64,000 bases of DNA from Brevundimonas sp. MYb52 (GCF_002979535.1 NZ_PCPB01000003.1:62001-126000), one strand, 5' to 3'; counted from the stretch's first letter, positions 35,550 through 45,137 are shown. Numbers and translations are program-made. The notes: generated by a model from the letters alone, not told the origin.

Positions 35550-37001
35550 ATGGAGTCCGTCGTCTTGCGTCTGAAAGCCCTCGCCGCCTCGACCGTTCTG
35601 GCCGCCGCCCTGCTGGGCGCATGCGCCGCGGCGCCCCTGCCGCCGGGGACCTGGGACGCGCGGGCCGCGCCGAGCGTCGAGGTCGTGCGCGACGGCGACC
35701 GTTGGACTGTCGACTACGTCTTCCATCGCGCGGCGCCGGTCTGGGCCTTTATGGACTCGGCCCTGATGGCCGATGGGCGCCAGCCTTGGCGACCGACGCA
35801 GTGGACGCTCGAGACGCCCGGCGTCGTGATGGAGCGGCGCGGCCACTATGACGTCATCCGCAGCGCGGGCGGAGGGCCCGTTCCGAGCCGTGTCCGCTTC
35901 TCGATCCGGCCCAAGGGGGTGGAGCTGGAGGCCGAATACGGCGCCCTGACCTTCTCTGACGGGGCGGTCGCCCTGCCGACACGTCAGTTCGACGTCTTCG
36001 CCCTGCCGTCCGTCACGGCGGCCGAGGCCATGCCCGCCGACCTGAACGGCGTCGATCTGGAGGGCGGGCCGTCCGCTGTCACCTGGCGCGACACAGCAGG
36101 ACCGGTGCTGTTCAACGGCGAGCGTCGCGCGACCCTGACCACCACGACCGAGCGTTCCTACGTCCTGCTGGGGCAGGCGCGGGTGACGCCCAGCGAAGGG
36201 CTGACGACGGTCATCGACCCCAACCTGCCGCCCTGGATCGGCGAGGAGATCCGCAGCTTCGCCCCGCGCATCGACGACTACTACCTCCGCCGCCTCGGCC
36301 CGCCCGGCGTAGGCAGCGAGGCTTCGACCGTCATGGTCAGTTGGAACGGCCCGACCGCGCGCCTGTCCAGCATGGGCGGCAGCGTCCTGCCCGGCCTGAT
36401 CGTCATGAAATTCGAGGGCGTCGGCGTGCTCAACCCCAGCCAGGAGGTGATGGAACGTTCGCGCTGGTTCATCGGTCACGAAAGCGCGCACTTCTGGCTG
36501 GGTCAGGCGGTGCGCTACCAGTTCGCCCGCGACGCCTGGATCACCGAGGGCGGAGCCGACCTTATGGCGGTGCGCGGCTTCAAGGCGCTGGATCCGGCCT
36601 ATGACGCCCGCGCCGAACTGCAGACCGAGGTGGACGACTGCATCGACCTGAGCCGCAACAAGCCTGTGGCCGAGGCGGGCGAGCGCGGCGAGCATCGGGC
36701 CTACTACGCCTGCGGCGCCGTGTTCGCCCTGACGGCGGAGGGCGCGCAGAAGCGGCGCGACGGCGGCGACTGGTTCGACTTCCTGCGCCCCGTTCTGGCG
36801 GCCAACCGCAAGGACGGGGTCCTGAGCCGCGCCGAATGGCTGGACGCCCTGACGCGCGTCTCGGGCGACCCGACGTTGGCGCAGACCATGGAGCGGATGC
36901 TGGATCAGGGGGCGACCGATCCGGCGGCCGAGATCGCCAGCCTGTTCCGCAAGACCGGCGTTCCGCACCGGGTCGAGAATGGCAAGGTCGTGCTGATCTG
37001 A
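35550..37001 (+). CDS. M1-like (gluzincin) metallopeptidase lipoprotein
   Basis: The protein of about 483 residues has a lipobox LLGAC near residue 26, so it is probably anchored to the envelope. It contains HESAH at 310-314 and a third-ligand Glu at 333 in WITEGGAD, exactly the HExxH-x18-E spacing of M1 peptidases. The usual GxMEN exopeptidase motif is not visible, so it may be an unusual M1-like endopeptidase or a diverged form. The N-terminal 270 residues are beta-rich. ATG 35550 was used. ATG 35526 and TTG 35565 are also possible. Confidence 0.7.
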   Translation: MESVVLRLKALAASTVLAAALLGACAAAPLPPGTWDARAAPSVEVVRDGDRWTVDYVFHRAAPVWAFMDSALMADGRQPWRPTQWTLETPGVVMERRGHYDVIRSAGGGPVPSRVRFSIRPKGVELEAEYGALTFSDGAVALPTRQFDVFALPSVTAAEAMPADLNGVDLEGGPSAVTWRDTAGPVLFNGERRATLTTTTERSYVLLGQARVTPSEGLTTVIDPNLPPWIGEEIRSFAPRIDDYYLRRLGPPGVGSEASTVMVSWNGPTARLSSMGGSVLPGLIVMKFEGVGVLNPSQEVMERSRWFIGHESAHFWLGQAVRYQFARDAWITEGGADLMAVRGFKALDPAYDARAELQTEVDDCIDLSRNKPVAEAGERGEHRAYYACGAVFALTAEGAQKRRDGGDWFDFLRPVLAANRKDGVLSRAEWLDALTRVSGDPTLAQTMERMLDQGATDPAAEIASLFRKTGVPHRVENGKVVLI

Positions 37002-37011
37002 TTGCTGTTAT

Positions 37012-37025
37012 TTGATCGGGATCAA
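37012..37025. promoter_or_regulatory. FNR/FixK box upstream of the universal stress protein
   Basis: TTGATCGGGATCAA is a perfect TTGAT-N4-ATCAA site, centred 60 bp before the ATG of the gene at 37079. In alphaproteobacteria FixK/FNR bind this site under low oxygen. The spacing is compatible with activation of a promoter just downstream. Confidence 0.82.
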
Positions 37026-37078
37026 GGACCGAACCTCGGCTCAGGCGTTCTATCGATCTGGAACGAGAGGAGGTCGCG

Positions 37079-37912
37079 ATGACCTGGTCCAGCCTGATCG
37101 TCTATGTCGATGACGAGCCTGACAACGCCCAGAGGATCGAGCAGGCCGCCGTCCTGGCCAAGGCCCACGGCGCTCATCTGATCGGGGTGTCGGCCTGTGC
37201 GCCCGAGACGCCGATGGCGGACGCCTATGGGGCGGGCATCCTTATGGGCGAGGTGATGACGGCCCAGCATGAGCGGGCCGAGAGCGCGCTGAAGGGCGCC
37301 GAGGAACGCTTTCGCGAGATCGCCACCAAGGCGGGCCTATCGTGCGAATGGCGCGCCGATGTGGGCGACCCCACCAGCCTTCTGGTCAAACACGCCCGTG
37401 CCGCCGACGTTCTGATCGTCGGGCGAGACTCCGCCAACGCCAGCGGCTGGCGGGCGCCCATTCCGTCAGACCTGACCATGCGGGCCGGGCGCTCGGTCCT
37501 GATTGTGCCGCCCAATCCGGCGCGGCCGGTGGTCGGCGCTCCGGTGCTGCTCGCCTGGACCGACAGCCGAGAGAGCCGGCTGGCTGCGGTCGCCGCCATC
37601 CCACTGTTGCGCGAGGCCGACAGCGTGCGGGTGCTGGAGCTGTGCGATCCCGAGGACCTGGACGGCGCCCGGCTGCGCACCGCCGACGTGGCGACCTGGC
37701 TGAACCGTCACGGCGTCAGGGCCGAGGCCGACGCCCGCGCCCACGACGACCGCGCGGCCGGCCGCCGCCTGCTGGACTGCGCCGCCGAGATGAAGGCCGG
37801 CGCCATCGTCAGCGGCGCCTGGGGCCACGCCCGGATGCGCCAGTGGATATTCGGCGGGGTGACCCAGACCCTGATCACCGAGAGCCCGGTGGCGCTCCTG
37901 CTGGCGCACTAG
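37079..37912 (+). CDS. Universal stress protein with two Usp domains
   Basis: The 277-residue protein is a tandem Usp: residues 1-145 and 155-277. The second domain ends with GAWGHARMRQWIFGGVTQT, the alphaproteobacterial form of the Usp nucleotide-binding motif. The first domain ends VGRDSANASG and lacks it. The start has a strong AGGAGG site 5 nt upstream. A perfect FNR/FixK box precedes it, so expression is probably induced by oxygen limitation. It is convergent with the RamB/ScfR-like regulator across a palindromic repeat. Confidence 0.88.
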   Translation: MTWSSLIVYVDDEPDNAQRIEQAAVLAKAHGAHLIGVSACAPETPMADAYGAGILMGEVMTAQHERAESALKGAEERFREIATKAGLSCEWRADVGDPTSLLVKHARAADVLIVGRDSANASGWRAPIPSDLTMRAGRSVLIVPPNPARPVVGAPVLLAWTDSRESRLAAVAAIPLLREADSVRVLELCDPEDLDGARLRTADVATWLNRHGVRAEADARAHDDRAAGRRLLDCAAEMKAGAIVSGAWGHARMRQWIFGGVTQTLITESPVALLLAH

Positions 37913-37917
37913 CTGAT

Positions 37918-38040
37918 CCCTCTCCCCTTGCGGGAGAAGGTGGCAGGCGAAGCCTGACGGATGAGGGGTTTTGCGTCGGTTGAGAGACCCTCATCCGACC
38001 TCGCTCCGCTCGGCCACCTTCTCCCACAAGGGGAGAAGGG
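37918..38040. repeat. Second paired inverted palindromic repeat (REP-like)
   Basis: This is the same type of element as at 25013-25158. The left unit begins CCTCTCCCCTTGCGGGAGAAGG, continues with the mini-stem GCAGGCGAAGCCTG and ends GGATGAGGGG. The right unit is inverted with a different internal mini-stem. It lies between the stops of convergent genes and probably terminates both. Confidence 0.8.
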
Positions 38041-38043
38041 CAT

Positions 38044-39474
38044 TTACGCAAACGGATACGGACTGACCGACTTCGACCAGTCGTCCACCGTCAGCGCCCG
38101 CCCGACCGGCGGGGCGGCGCGTTCGGCGCAGGGATGGCGTTCGCACAGGCGGCAGGCCGGGCCGATGGGCGTGACCTCCGGCTTTTGCAGGTCGAGGCCG
38201 CGCGCATAGATCAGGCGGTGGGCGTGTTTCAGCTCGCAGCCTAGACCGATGGCCAGGTCCTGACCTTCGGTGAAGGCGTCCTGGCCCTGACGGTCGACGG
38301 TGCGGGCCAGGGTGAACCACCGTGATCCGTCTGGAGTCTCGATGATCTGGGTGACGATGCGGCCTGGCGTGCGGAAGGCCGAGTGCAACCGCCAGCGCGG
38401 GCAGGCCCCGCCAAAGCGTGAGAAGGGAAAGGCGCCCGAGGCGTAGCGCTTGGACACATTCCCCGCCTGATCGACCCGCATCAGGAAGAAGGGCACGCCG
38501 CGCGCCGTGGGGCGGGACAGGGTGGTCAGCCGGTGCGCCGCCTGCTCGAAGCCGACGCCGAAGCGGGCCTGCAGCCGGGCCAGGTCGTAGCCGGTCTCTT
38601 CCGCCGTGCGCTGGAAGGCGGCGTAGGGCATCAGGATGGCGGCGGCCAGACTGTTGGTCAGGGAGGTCTTCAGCAGGTTGCGGGTCGGGGCGTCGGGCGC
38701 ATTGGCCGCCTCGGTCAGGGCCTGAAGCTCAGGCCCATGCTCCATCAGGGCCAGCTGGCTGGCGACGGCGAAGGCGCGCGACGACGGACCCAGCGTATCG
38801 GACAGCAGCAGCCGCCTCCGGTGGGGATCAAAGCGGCGGGTCCATTCGACCATGACCTCGGCGGGCAGGGTGCGCACCGTCAGGCCGTGCCGCGCGAACA
38901 GCCGCGCGCGGGCCAGGGCCTCGAAGCTCTCGTCCGGCGACGGGGCCTCGGCCTTCAGGGCGTCGTGCAGAGCCTCGCCCAGGGCGTCGAGCTCCGGGAC
39001 GTGGTTGTGGCGGCTCTGGATGTATTCGCGCACCCATTCGGACGGGTTGTCGGCGGGGGAGGCGGCGCCGGCGACCTCGGCCTCGGCCCGGTCGCGCACG
39101 CGGCGGTCGGAGAAGGCGCGGTAGAGCCTCAGGATGGCGTCGGCGGCGGCGGGCTGATCCTCGGCCAGTTGCACGATCTCGTGGCGCGGCACGGCCAGAC
39201 CCTGAAACAGGGGGTCGGCGAAGGCTTCGGCCAGTTCGGCCTCAGAGGCCGGGCCGCCGGACTGGCCGAGGTTGCGCAGGTCCACGTCATAGGTCTCGGC
39301 CAGACGCAGCAGCAACTGGGCCGAGACGGGGCGCTGATTGCGCTCGATATGGTTCAGATAGGAGGGCGAGACGCCCAGATCCCCCGCCATCGCCGTCTGC
39401 GACAGGCCCAGGTCGCGCCGCAGCCGCTTCAGGCGGCCGCCGAGGAAGAGTTTGCGATCAGCGGCGGCGTTCAT
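38044..39474 (-). CDS. XRE regulator of the RamB/ScfR/PrpR (short-chain acyl-CoA) family
   Basis: The 476-residue protein has an N-terminal HTH (LGLSQTAMAGDLGVSPSYLNHIERNQRPVS). A central ImmA/IrrE-like region and the C-terminal DUF2083-type domain follow, with FGGACPRWRLHSAFRTPG and CRLCERHPCAERAAPP. Members such as RamB and PrpR control acetate, propionate or glyoxylate metabolism. Being divergent from isocitrate lyase fits that role well. Box 1 of a GTCA-N5-TGAC set lies 12 nt before its start, suggesting autoregulation. No clear ribosome-binding site precedes ATG 39474, so the mRNA may be leaderless. Confidence 0.9.
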   Translation of the reverse strand: MNAAADRKLFLGGRLKRLRRDLGLSQTAMAGDLGVSPSYLNHIERNQRPVSAQLLLRLAETYDVDLRNLGQSGGPASEAELAEAFADPLFQGLAVPRHEIVQLAEDQPAAADAILRLYRAFSDRRVRDRAEAEVAGAASPADNPSEWVREYIQSRHNHVPELDALGEALHDALKAEAPSPDESFEALARARLFARHGLTVRTLPAEVMVEWTRRFDPHRRRLLLSDTLGPSSRAFAVASQLALMEHGPELQALTEAANAPDAPTRNLLKTSLTNSLAAAILMPYAAFQRTAEETGYDLARLQARFGVGFEQAAHRLTTLSRPTARGVPFFLMRVDQAGNVSKRYASGAFPFSRFGGACPRWRLHSAFRTPGRIVTQIIETPDGSRWFTLARTVDRQGQDAFTEGQDLAIGLGCELKHAHRLIYARGLDLQKPEVTPIGPACRLCERHPCAERAAPPVGRALTVDDWSKSVSPYPFA

Positions 39475-39485
39475 GACGCGATGAT

Positions 39486-39566
39486 GTCACGATATGACTG
39501 AATGGCAAGTGTCATGATGTGACTGTTTGACTTGAATGGTTCTGTTTGTGATGTGTCAATCATGAC
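39486..39566. promoter_or_regulatory. Three GTCA-N4/5-TGAC boxes between the regulator and aceA
   Basis: Inverted repeats GTCACGATATGAC (39486-39498) and GTCATGATGTGAC (39511-39523) have starts 25 bp apart. A third, GTCAATCATGAC, lies at 39555-39566. They fill the promoter region shared by the acyl-CoA-type regulator and aceA and are likely its binding sites, which is inference. Confidence 0.6.
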
Positions 39567-39629
39567 GGCGACGTGTTCTGGTTTCGGTGACGGCGGCTGC
39601 TGCCGCGCCCATCAAAAGCCGAGTTGAAC

Positions 39630-40907
39630 ATGACGACCTTCGCCGATCTGGTTCCTTCGCCCGCTGGCCGTTTCGACGGCATCGAACGCCCCTATACGCC
39701 GGAGGACGTTCTGCGCCTGCGCGGCTCGGTGCCGATCACCCACACCCTGGCCGAGCGCGGGGCCAATCGTCTGTGGCAGTTGCTGCACGACGAGCCCTTC
39801 ATCAACGCTCTGGGCGCCGTCACCGGCAACCAGGCGATGCAGATGGTCCGTGCCGGTCTGAAGGCGATCTATCTGTCGGGCTGGCAGGTCGCCGCCGACG
39901 CCAACACCGCCGGGGCCATGTACCCGGACCAGTCGCTGTACCCGGCCAACGCCGCGCCGGAACTGTGCCGCCGCATCAACCGCACCCTGCAACGCGCCGA
40001 TCAGATCGAGCACGCCGAGGGCGGCGCCAAGCGGGAATGGTTCGCCCCCATCGTCGCCGACGCCGAGGCCGGCTTCGGCGGTCCGCTGAACAGCTTCGAG
40101 ATCATGAAGGCCTTCATCGAGGCGGGCGCTGCCGGCGTTCACTTCGAGGACCAACTGGCCTCGGAGAAGAAGTGCGGCCACCTGGGCGGCAAGGTCCTGA
40201 TCCCGACCCAGGCGCATGAGCGCAACCTAGTCGCCGCCCGTCTGGCCGCCGACGTCATGGGCACCCCGACCATCACGGTCGCCCGCACCGACGCCGAGAG
40301 CGCCCAACTGATCACCTCGGACATCGACGAGCGCGATCAGCCCTTCATCGACCGCGACAACCGCACGCCCGAGGGCTTCTTCCGTCTGAAGGAAGGCACC
40401 GGCCTGGATCACTGCATCGCGCGTGGCCTGTCCTACGCCAACATCGCCGACCTGCTGTGGTGGGAGACCTCGCACCCCGATCTGGACGACGCCAAGAAGT
40501 TCGCCGAGGCGATCCAGAAGAAGCACCCGGGCAAGCTGATGGCCTACAACTGCTCGCCCTCCTTCAACTGGAAGGCCAAGCTGGACGACGCCACCATCGC
40601 CAAGTTCCAGCGCGAGCTGGGGGCCATGGGCTACAAGTTCCAGTTCGTGACCCTGGCCGGCTTCCACAGCCTGAACAACTCGATGTTCGAGCTGGCCGAC
40701 GGCTATCGTGACCGGGGCATGGCGGCCTATTCCGAGCTGCAGCAGCGCGAGTTCTCGAACGAGGCGGCGGGCTACACCGCCACCCGCCACCAGCGCGAAG
40801 TCGGCACCGGCTACTTCGATCAGGTCGCCACGGTCATCTCGAACGGCCAGTCCTCGACCACGGCCCTGAAGGACTCAACCGAAACCGCCCAGTTCCACGC
40901 CGCATAG
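39630..40907 (+). CDS. aceA: Isocitrate lyase
   Basis: The 425-residue enzyme splits isocitrate into succinate and glyoxylate, the first step of the glyoxylate bypass needed for growth on acetate or fatty acids. The signature KKCGHLGG with catalytic Cys182 is at residues 180-187. SGWQVAAD and the metal-binding DAEAGFGG segment are also present. ATG 39630 (MTTFADLV) was chosen, and an in-frame TTG lies 6 nt upstream. Malate synthase is not in this window. A divergent RamB/ScfR-type regulator and GTCA boxes lie upstream, and a 69-residue gene follows. Confidence 0.97.
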   Translation: MTTFADLVPSPAGRFDGIERPYTPEDVLRLRGSVPITHTLAERGANRLWQLLHDEPFINALGAVTGNQAMQMVRAGLKAIYLSGWQVAADANTAGAMYPDQSLYPANAAPELCRRINRTLQRADQIEHAEGGAKREWFAPIVADAEAGFGGPLNSFEIMKAFIEAGAAGVHFEDQLASEKKCGHLGGKVLIPTQAHERNLVAARLAADVMGTPTITVARTDAESAQLITSDIDERDQPFIDRDNRTPEGFFRLKEGTGLDHCIARGLSYANIADLLWWETSHPDLDDAKKFAEAIQKKHPGKLMAYNCSPSFNWKAKLDDATIAKFQRELGAMGYKFQFVTLAGFHSLNNSMFELADGYRDRGMAAYSELQQREFSNEAAGYTATRHQREVGTGYFDQVATVISNGQSSTTALKDSTETAQFHAA

Positions 40908-40921
40908 GAAAGGACAGAGAC

Positions 40922-41131
40922 ATGGAACCGATGACCCGTCCGCAAGCCATCATCGACTTCTGCCTGGCGCCGCTGGCGCTCGATGGATCGACCGAGGCTG
41001 AACGCGAGGTGCGCCGTCGCCTGGAGCACGTGCTCAAGACCTTTGAGGCCAAGGCCGCCCGGCCCCTGAGCGTGGACTTCTCGTCCATGCCCAGCCAGGT
41101 CATCAACGAGGCCGCCCACGGCTACGAATAA
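40922..41131 (+). CDS. Small protein downstream of aceA
   Basis: The 69-residue protein has a helical pattern (EAEREVRRRLEHVLKTFEAKAARPL) and no signal or membrane segment. It starts 14 nt after the aceA stop with AGGAAAGGACAG in front and is almost certainly on the same mRNA. I recognise no family. An enzyme-regulating or structural role linked to the glyoxylate bypass is possible but unsupported. Confidence 0.6.
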   Translation: MEPMTRPQAIIDFCLAPLALDGSTEAEREVRRRLEHVLKTFEAKAARPLSVDFSSMPSQVINEAAHGYE

Positions 41132-41144
41132 AGTGGTGAAGACC

Positions 41145-41171
41145 CTCAGGCCGCCACGCTGGCGGCCTGAG
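41145..41171. terminator. Perfect 12-bp hairpin at convergent gene ends
   Basis: CTCAGGCCGCCA (41145-41156) pairs with TGGCGGCCTGAG (41160-41171) around a 3-nt loop. It overlaps the last codons of the MHYT kinase and lies 14 nt after the small gene. There is no T-run on either side. Confidence 0.6.
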
Positions 41172-43434
41172 GCGTGTCTGCCGTCAGCTCTGACACCATG
41201 GCCAGCAAGGCCTCGATGCTGAACGGCTTGGCCAGGTGCCGGTCGGCGCCGGCGTCCAGTCCCGCTGCGATATGCTCGGGAAGGGCATTGGCGGTCAGCA
41301 TGACGACGGGGGTGCGCGGCATGCCCATGGCCACCTCGTGAAGGCGAATCTCGCGGGTGGCGGTCAGGCCGTCCATGACCGGCATCTGCATGTCCATCAA
41401 CACCAGGTCGAAGGCGGCGGCGCGACAGGCCTCCACCGCCTGGGCGCCGTCCTCGACCGAGACCAGATCGACCGCCGCCTGATCCAGGATCAGTTCCACC
41501 ACGCGCCGGTTGGTGGGATGGTCGTCGGCGATGAGGATGCGCAGTCGGCGCGCGCTCTTGTCGGACAGGGCGTCGGTTGTCGCGACGACCGTCGGGACCG
41601 CAACAGCGGGGGCTTCGGCGACACGCAGCGGCAGGGTCAGAATGAAGGCCGCCCCGCCGCCTGGCTCGCTCTCGCAGCCCAGGTCGCCGTTCATCATGGC
41701 CGCCAGCTCACGGCTGATCGCCAGGCCCAGACCCGAACCGCCGAAGCGCCGTGTGATGTCGCCATCGGCCTGCTCGAAGCGGCTGAACAGGCGGTCGCGC
41801 GTCTCGGCGTCAAAGCCGATCCCGGTGTCCTGCACCACGAAGCGCAGGCCCTGCGGCCCGGCGTCGACGGTCAGGCTGACAAAACCGGCGGCGGTGAACT
41901 TGACGGCATTGGACACCAGATTGGTCAGGATCTGTTTCAATCGCACGGCGTCGCCGCGGACCCAGATGCGGGCCTCAGGCGCCACTTCGACCACGAACTG
42001 CAGTCCCTTGTCGCGGGCGGCGGCGGCGTAGAGCTGGGCCGCCTCCTCGGTGGTGCGGGCCAGATCGAAGGCGTCGTCACCCAGTTCCAGCCGGCCTGAC
42101 TCCACGCGGGCCAAGTCAAGAATATCGCTGAGCAGAGTTTGCAGGGTGCGGCTGGACGAATGGATCAACTCCAGCATTTCGCGCTGTTGTTCATCCAGGT
42201 CGGTGCGGGCCAGGGCCTGAGCTACGCCGATGACGCCGTTCAGGGGGGTGCGAATCTCATGGCTCATATTGGCCAGGAACTGGCTCTTGGCGCGGTTGGC
42301 GGCGTCGGCGGCGTCGCGCGCTTCGGCCAGGGCCTGGGCGTCGCGCTTCAGGTCGGTGATGTCGGAACAGACGGTGACGGTGCCTTTTTCAGCCGTTCGG
42401 CGATCCTGCACGCGCAGCCAGCGCCCGCCGACATTCTGCTCCATCGCGCCCTGGGGGCGCCGGCGGTTGGCCATGCGCTCGGCGATCCAGGCCTGTTCTC
42501 GGCCCTTGGCGCAGGGGTAGATGTCCGCCCTCAGGCCTGTTTCGAGGATTTCACGGAAGGTGACGCCCACCTTGAGGGCTGCGGCCACCTCGGGATTGAC
42601 CTCGGCATAGCGCTGATTCCAGATGGCCAGTCGGTCGTCGGCGTCATAGAAGCCCAGGCCGTCGGGCATGGCCTCGATGGCCTCGCGCAGTTGGCCCAGG
42701 GCGCTATGGCGCGACCACCAGACCATGCCGGTCAGGAAGGCGGCTATGACCGCCAGAACGCCGACGCTGGCCCCGATCCACAGGTTCAAGGTGGTCTCGG
42801 CCGCCGCGGCGGTTGGCAGAATCACGCCAGGCGTGGGGGTGATGATCACGGCGCTCATGGCGACGAAATGCAGCCAGCAGATGCCTTGCCCGGCCAGGGC
42901 CGTCGCGGCGATGATGCGCTTTACGCCGGTGCGCCAGGGCAGCAGGGTCACACTGCAAACCAGCAGCATTCCTCCTACGACCGCGACCACGACCAGCGGC
43001 ACGTTCCATGACAGGGTTGCGCCCGAGAAGCGCAATCCAGCCATGCCGATGAAATGCATGGCGGCGACGCCGAGGCCGCAGGTCAGCGCCGCGACGAGGC
43101 GGCTGATGCGTCCGACATCGGCCAGGGCCAGGTGCATGGCGATGTAGAAGGCGACGACGACGACGGCCAGGGATAGGCTGGTGTCGCTGATGTCATAGCG
43201 AACGGGCACCCCGATGTCGTAGGCCTTCATGCCGATGAAGTGGGTGCTCCAGACACCCAGGCCAGCAACGAGCGGCACAGCGATCAGATAGGCGCGTCGT
43301 GAGCGTCGGGCGACGTTACGAGCGCGGTCGAACAGGGAGAGGGCGACCAGCAGGCTGAATACGGAAACCAGCCCTGCGAACGGCAAAATCCGCCAATCAT
43401 GTTGCTGAACCAGACAGTTCAGGATCGTGTTCAC
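41146..43434 (-). CDS. MHYT-domain hybrid sensor histidine kinase
   Basis: The protein of about 762 residues has seven transmembrane helices forming an MHYT sensor, with HFIGM at 65-69 and 127-131 and HFVAM at 189-193. A PAS domain follows ([16 protein letters not shown]), then HisKA with His392 in [11 protein letters not shown], an HATPase domain ([24 protein letters not shown]), and a receiver with Asp in [17 protein letters not shown] may sense a diatomic gas via copper, as proposed for the family. GTG 43434 is preferred because GGAGG lies 9 nt upstream. It is divergent from phoR. Confidence 0.9.
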   Translation of the reverse strand: MNTILNCLVQQHDWRILPFAGLVSVFSLLVALSLFDRARNVARRSRRAYLIAVPLVAGLGVWSTHFIGMKAYDIGVPVRYDISDTSLSLAVVVVAFYIAMHLALADVGRISRLVAALTCGLGVAAMHFIGMAGLRFSGATLSWNVPLVVVAVVGGMLLVCSVTLLPWRTGVKRIIAATALAGQGICWLHFVAMSAVIITPTPGVILPTAAAAETTLNLWIGASVGVLAVIAAFLTGMVWWSRHSALGQLREAIEAMPDGLGFYDADDRLAIWNQRYAEVNPEVAAALKVGVTFREILETGLRADIYPCAKGREQAWIAERMANRRRPQGAMEQNVGGRWLRVQDRRTAEKGTVTVCSDITDLKRDAQALAEARDAADAANRAKSQFLANMSHEIRTPLNGVIGVAQALARTDLDEQQREMLELIHSSSRTLQTLLSDILDLARVESGRLELGDDAFDLARTTEEAAQLYAAAARDKGLQFVVEVAPEARIWVRGDAVRLKQILTNLVSNAVKFTAAGFVSLTVDAGPQGLRFVVQDTGIGFDAETRDRLFSRFEQADGDITRRFGGSGLGLAISRELAAMMNGDLGCESEPGGGAAFILTLPLRVAEAPAVAVPTVVATTDALSDKSARRLRILIADDHPTNRRVVELILDQAAVDLVSVEDGAQAVEACRAAAFDLVLMDMQMPVMDGLTATREIRLHEVAMGMPRTPVVMLTANALPEHIAAGLDAGADRHLAKPFSIEALLAMVSELTADTPQAASVAA

Positions 43435-43577
43435 GTCGCGAGGCCTCCAACCTGTCGAAAACACTGCCGCAAATCGGTGAACAAACTACGCTATGCGCAA
43501 GAATCCCCGCCCGACCGGTCGTTCTTTCAAGACCATCATACGGGGGGTCGCTAAATAATGAGATAACGTCGATTTTC

Positions 43578-45002
43578 ATGCCTTACGAGCATTCACCTTC
43601 GCTGGTCGCCCCCACCCTGTCTTCTCGGCTTTGGACCGCCGGCGCCAGCGGGGGCGTGGCTATCCTGGTGATGGCGGCTTTGGCGGTGATGAAGCCTGAG
43701 CTGGCGGGATGGCTGGCTGTGGGCGCTGTCGCGGTGGCGACGGCCACCTGGTTGGTCAATCGGCGGCCGCAGCCGCTGGTCAGCATCAGTGATCTGGACG
43801 GCAGCGGGCCGGTCGATCTGGCCCCCGACGGCGCTCTGCTGGGTGACGTGTTCGAGGCTCTGGCCGATCCGATCCTGATCATCAGCGGCGGCGAGGCCGA
43901 CGACATCGCCGGGCGCCGCATCGCCCTGGCCAACGCCGCCGCGCGCGAGCTGTTTCGATTGAATGGAACCGGTGGCGGCCTGCTGGTTTCGGTGATCCGC
44001 GATCCCAAGGTGCTGGAGGCGGTGGACGAGGCCCTGTTCGGGGATTTCAGCAGCACGGTCGACTATGTCGGCGGCGGGGCCCAGGAACGGCATTGGCGCG
44101 CCTTTGTCCGGCCTCTGCCTGAACGGGACGCCCATCTGTGGGGCGCCGGCGCCCTGGCTCTTCTGGCGCTGCGCGATGAAACGGATGCGCGCCGCATGGA
44201 GATGATGCGCGTCGATTTCCTGGCCAACGCCAGCCACGAACTGCGCACGCCCCTGGCCTCGCTGTCGGGCTTCATCGAGACGCTGAAGGGCCACGCCAAG
44301 GACGATCCCAAGGCGCGCGACAAGTTCCTCGACATCATGGCCATCCAGGCCGATCGCATGGGTCGCCTGGTCGCCGACCTGCTGTCGCTGAGCCGTATCG
44401 AACTGAACGAACACATCGCGCCGCTGGGCCGGGTCGATCTGGCGCGGGCGGCCTCGGATGTGGTTGACGCCGTCAGCGTGCTCTCGAAGGAGCGCGGCGT
44501 GACCATCAAGGCCGACCTGGGGCAGGGGGGCGCCACAGTGGCGGGCGATCGCGACGAGATTGTTCAGGTCATCCAGAACCTGATCGACAACGCCCTGAAA
44601 TATTCCGGCAACGGCGGCGTGGTCGAGCTGTCTATCGACCGGGATCGCACTCTGGACGAGGCCATGGCCGCTCGGATGCCGGAAGGCACGCGACTGTCGC
44701 TGGAAACGCCGGACCGCGAGGCAGGGCTGAAATACGCTGTCGTCACCGTGCGCGATCACGGGCCGGGCATGGCGCGCGAGCACCTGCCGCGTCTGACCGA
44801 ACGATTCTATCGTGTCGAAGGCCAGAAAAGCGGGGAACGTCAGGGCACCGGCCTGGGCCTGGCCATCGTGCGCCATATCATCATCCGCCACCGGGGCGGG
44901 CTGAGCGTGGACAGCGCCCTGGGCCAGGGCGCCATCTTCGCCGCGGCCTTCCCCCTGGCTCCCGGGCGGGAGACAGAGCCTGCGAGCAGCCCTGCGACAT
45001 AG
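43578..45002 (+). CDS. phoR: Phosphate regulon sensor histidine kinase PhoR
   Basis: The 474-residue kinase has two N-terminal transmembrane segments (about 23-39 and 42-60) and a PAS-like region (VFEALADPILII). The phospho-acceptor His220 is in ANASHELRTPLASL, with the N box (QNLIDNALKYS), G1 (DHGPGM) and G2 (GTGLGLAI). It starts the phoR-pstCAB-phoU-phoB cluster, and PhoB is its presumed partner. The extra length between the N and G1 boxes carries an RMPEGTRLSLETPD insert. The intergenic stretch before pstC has a Pho box, so pstC may have its own promoter. Confidence 0.93.
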   Translation: MPYEHSPSLVAPTLSSRLWTAGASGGVAILVMAALAVMKPELAGWLAVGAVAVATATWLVNRRPQPLVSISDLDGSGPVDLAPDGALLGDVFEALADPILIISGGEADDIAGRRIALANAAARELFRLNGTGGGLLVSVIRDPKVLEAVDEALFGDFSSTVDYVGGGAQERHWRAFVRPLPERDAHLWGAGALALLALRDETDARRMEMMRVDFLANASHELRTPLASLSGFIETLKGHAKDDPKARDKFLDIMAIQADRMGRLVADLLSLSRIELNEHIAPLGRVDLARAASDVVDAVSVLSKERGVTIKADLGQGGATVAGDRDEIVQVIQNLIDNALKYSGNGGVVELSIDRDRTLDEAMAARMPEGTRLSLETPDREAGLKYAVVTVRDHGPGMAREHLPRLTERFYRVEGQKSGERQGTGLGLAIVRHIIIRHRGGLSVDSALGQGAIFAAAFPLAPGRETEPASSPAT

Positions 45003-45035
45003 GCTGCGACACAGGGGACGGGCGCCGTAACAGAA

Positions 45036-45053
45036 CTGTCACGCAGCCGTCTT
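45036..45053 (+). promoter_or_regulatory. Pho box upstream of pstC
   Basis: CTGTCAC-GCAG-CCGTCTT matches the direct-repeat Pho box (two 7-mers CTGTCAT separated by 4) with the second half at 5 of 7. It lies about 85-102 nt before the pstC start, suiting PhoB activation during phosphate starvation. Confidence 0.6.
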
Positions 45054-45137
45054 ATTCCGCTCGCCAATCACAGGCAGTTTCCCGGCCGAAACGCGCCGGA
45101 CCCGGCACGTTAATGATTCACGCGTGCACGGACCCGG

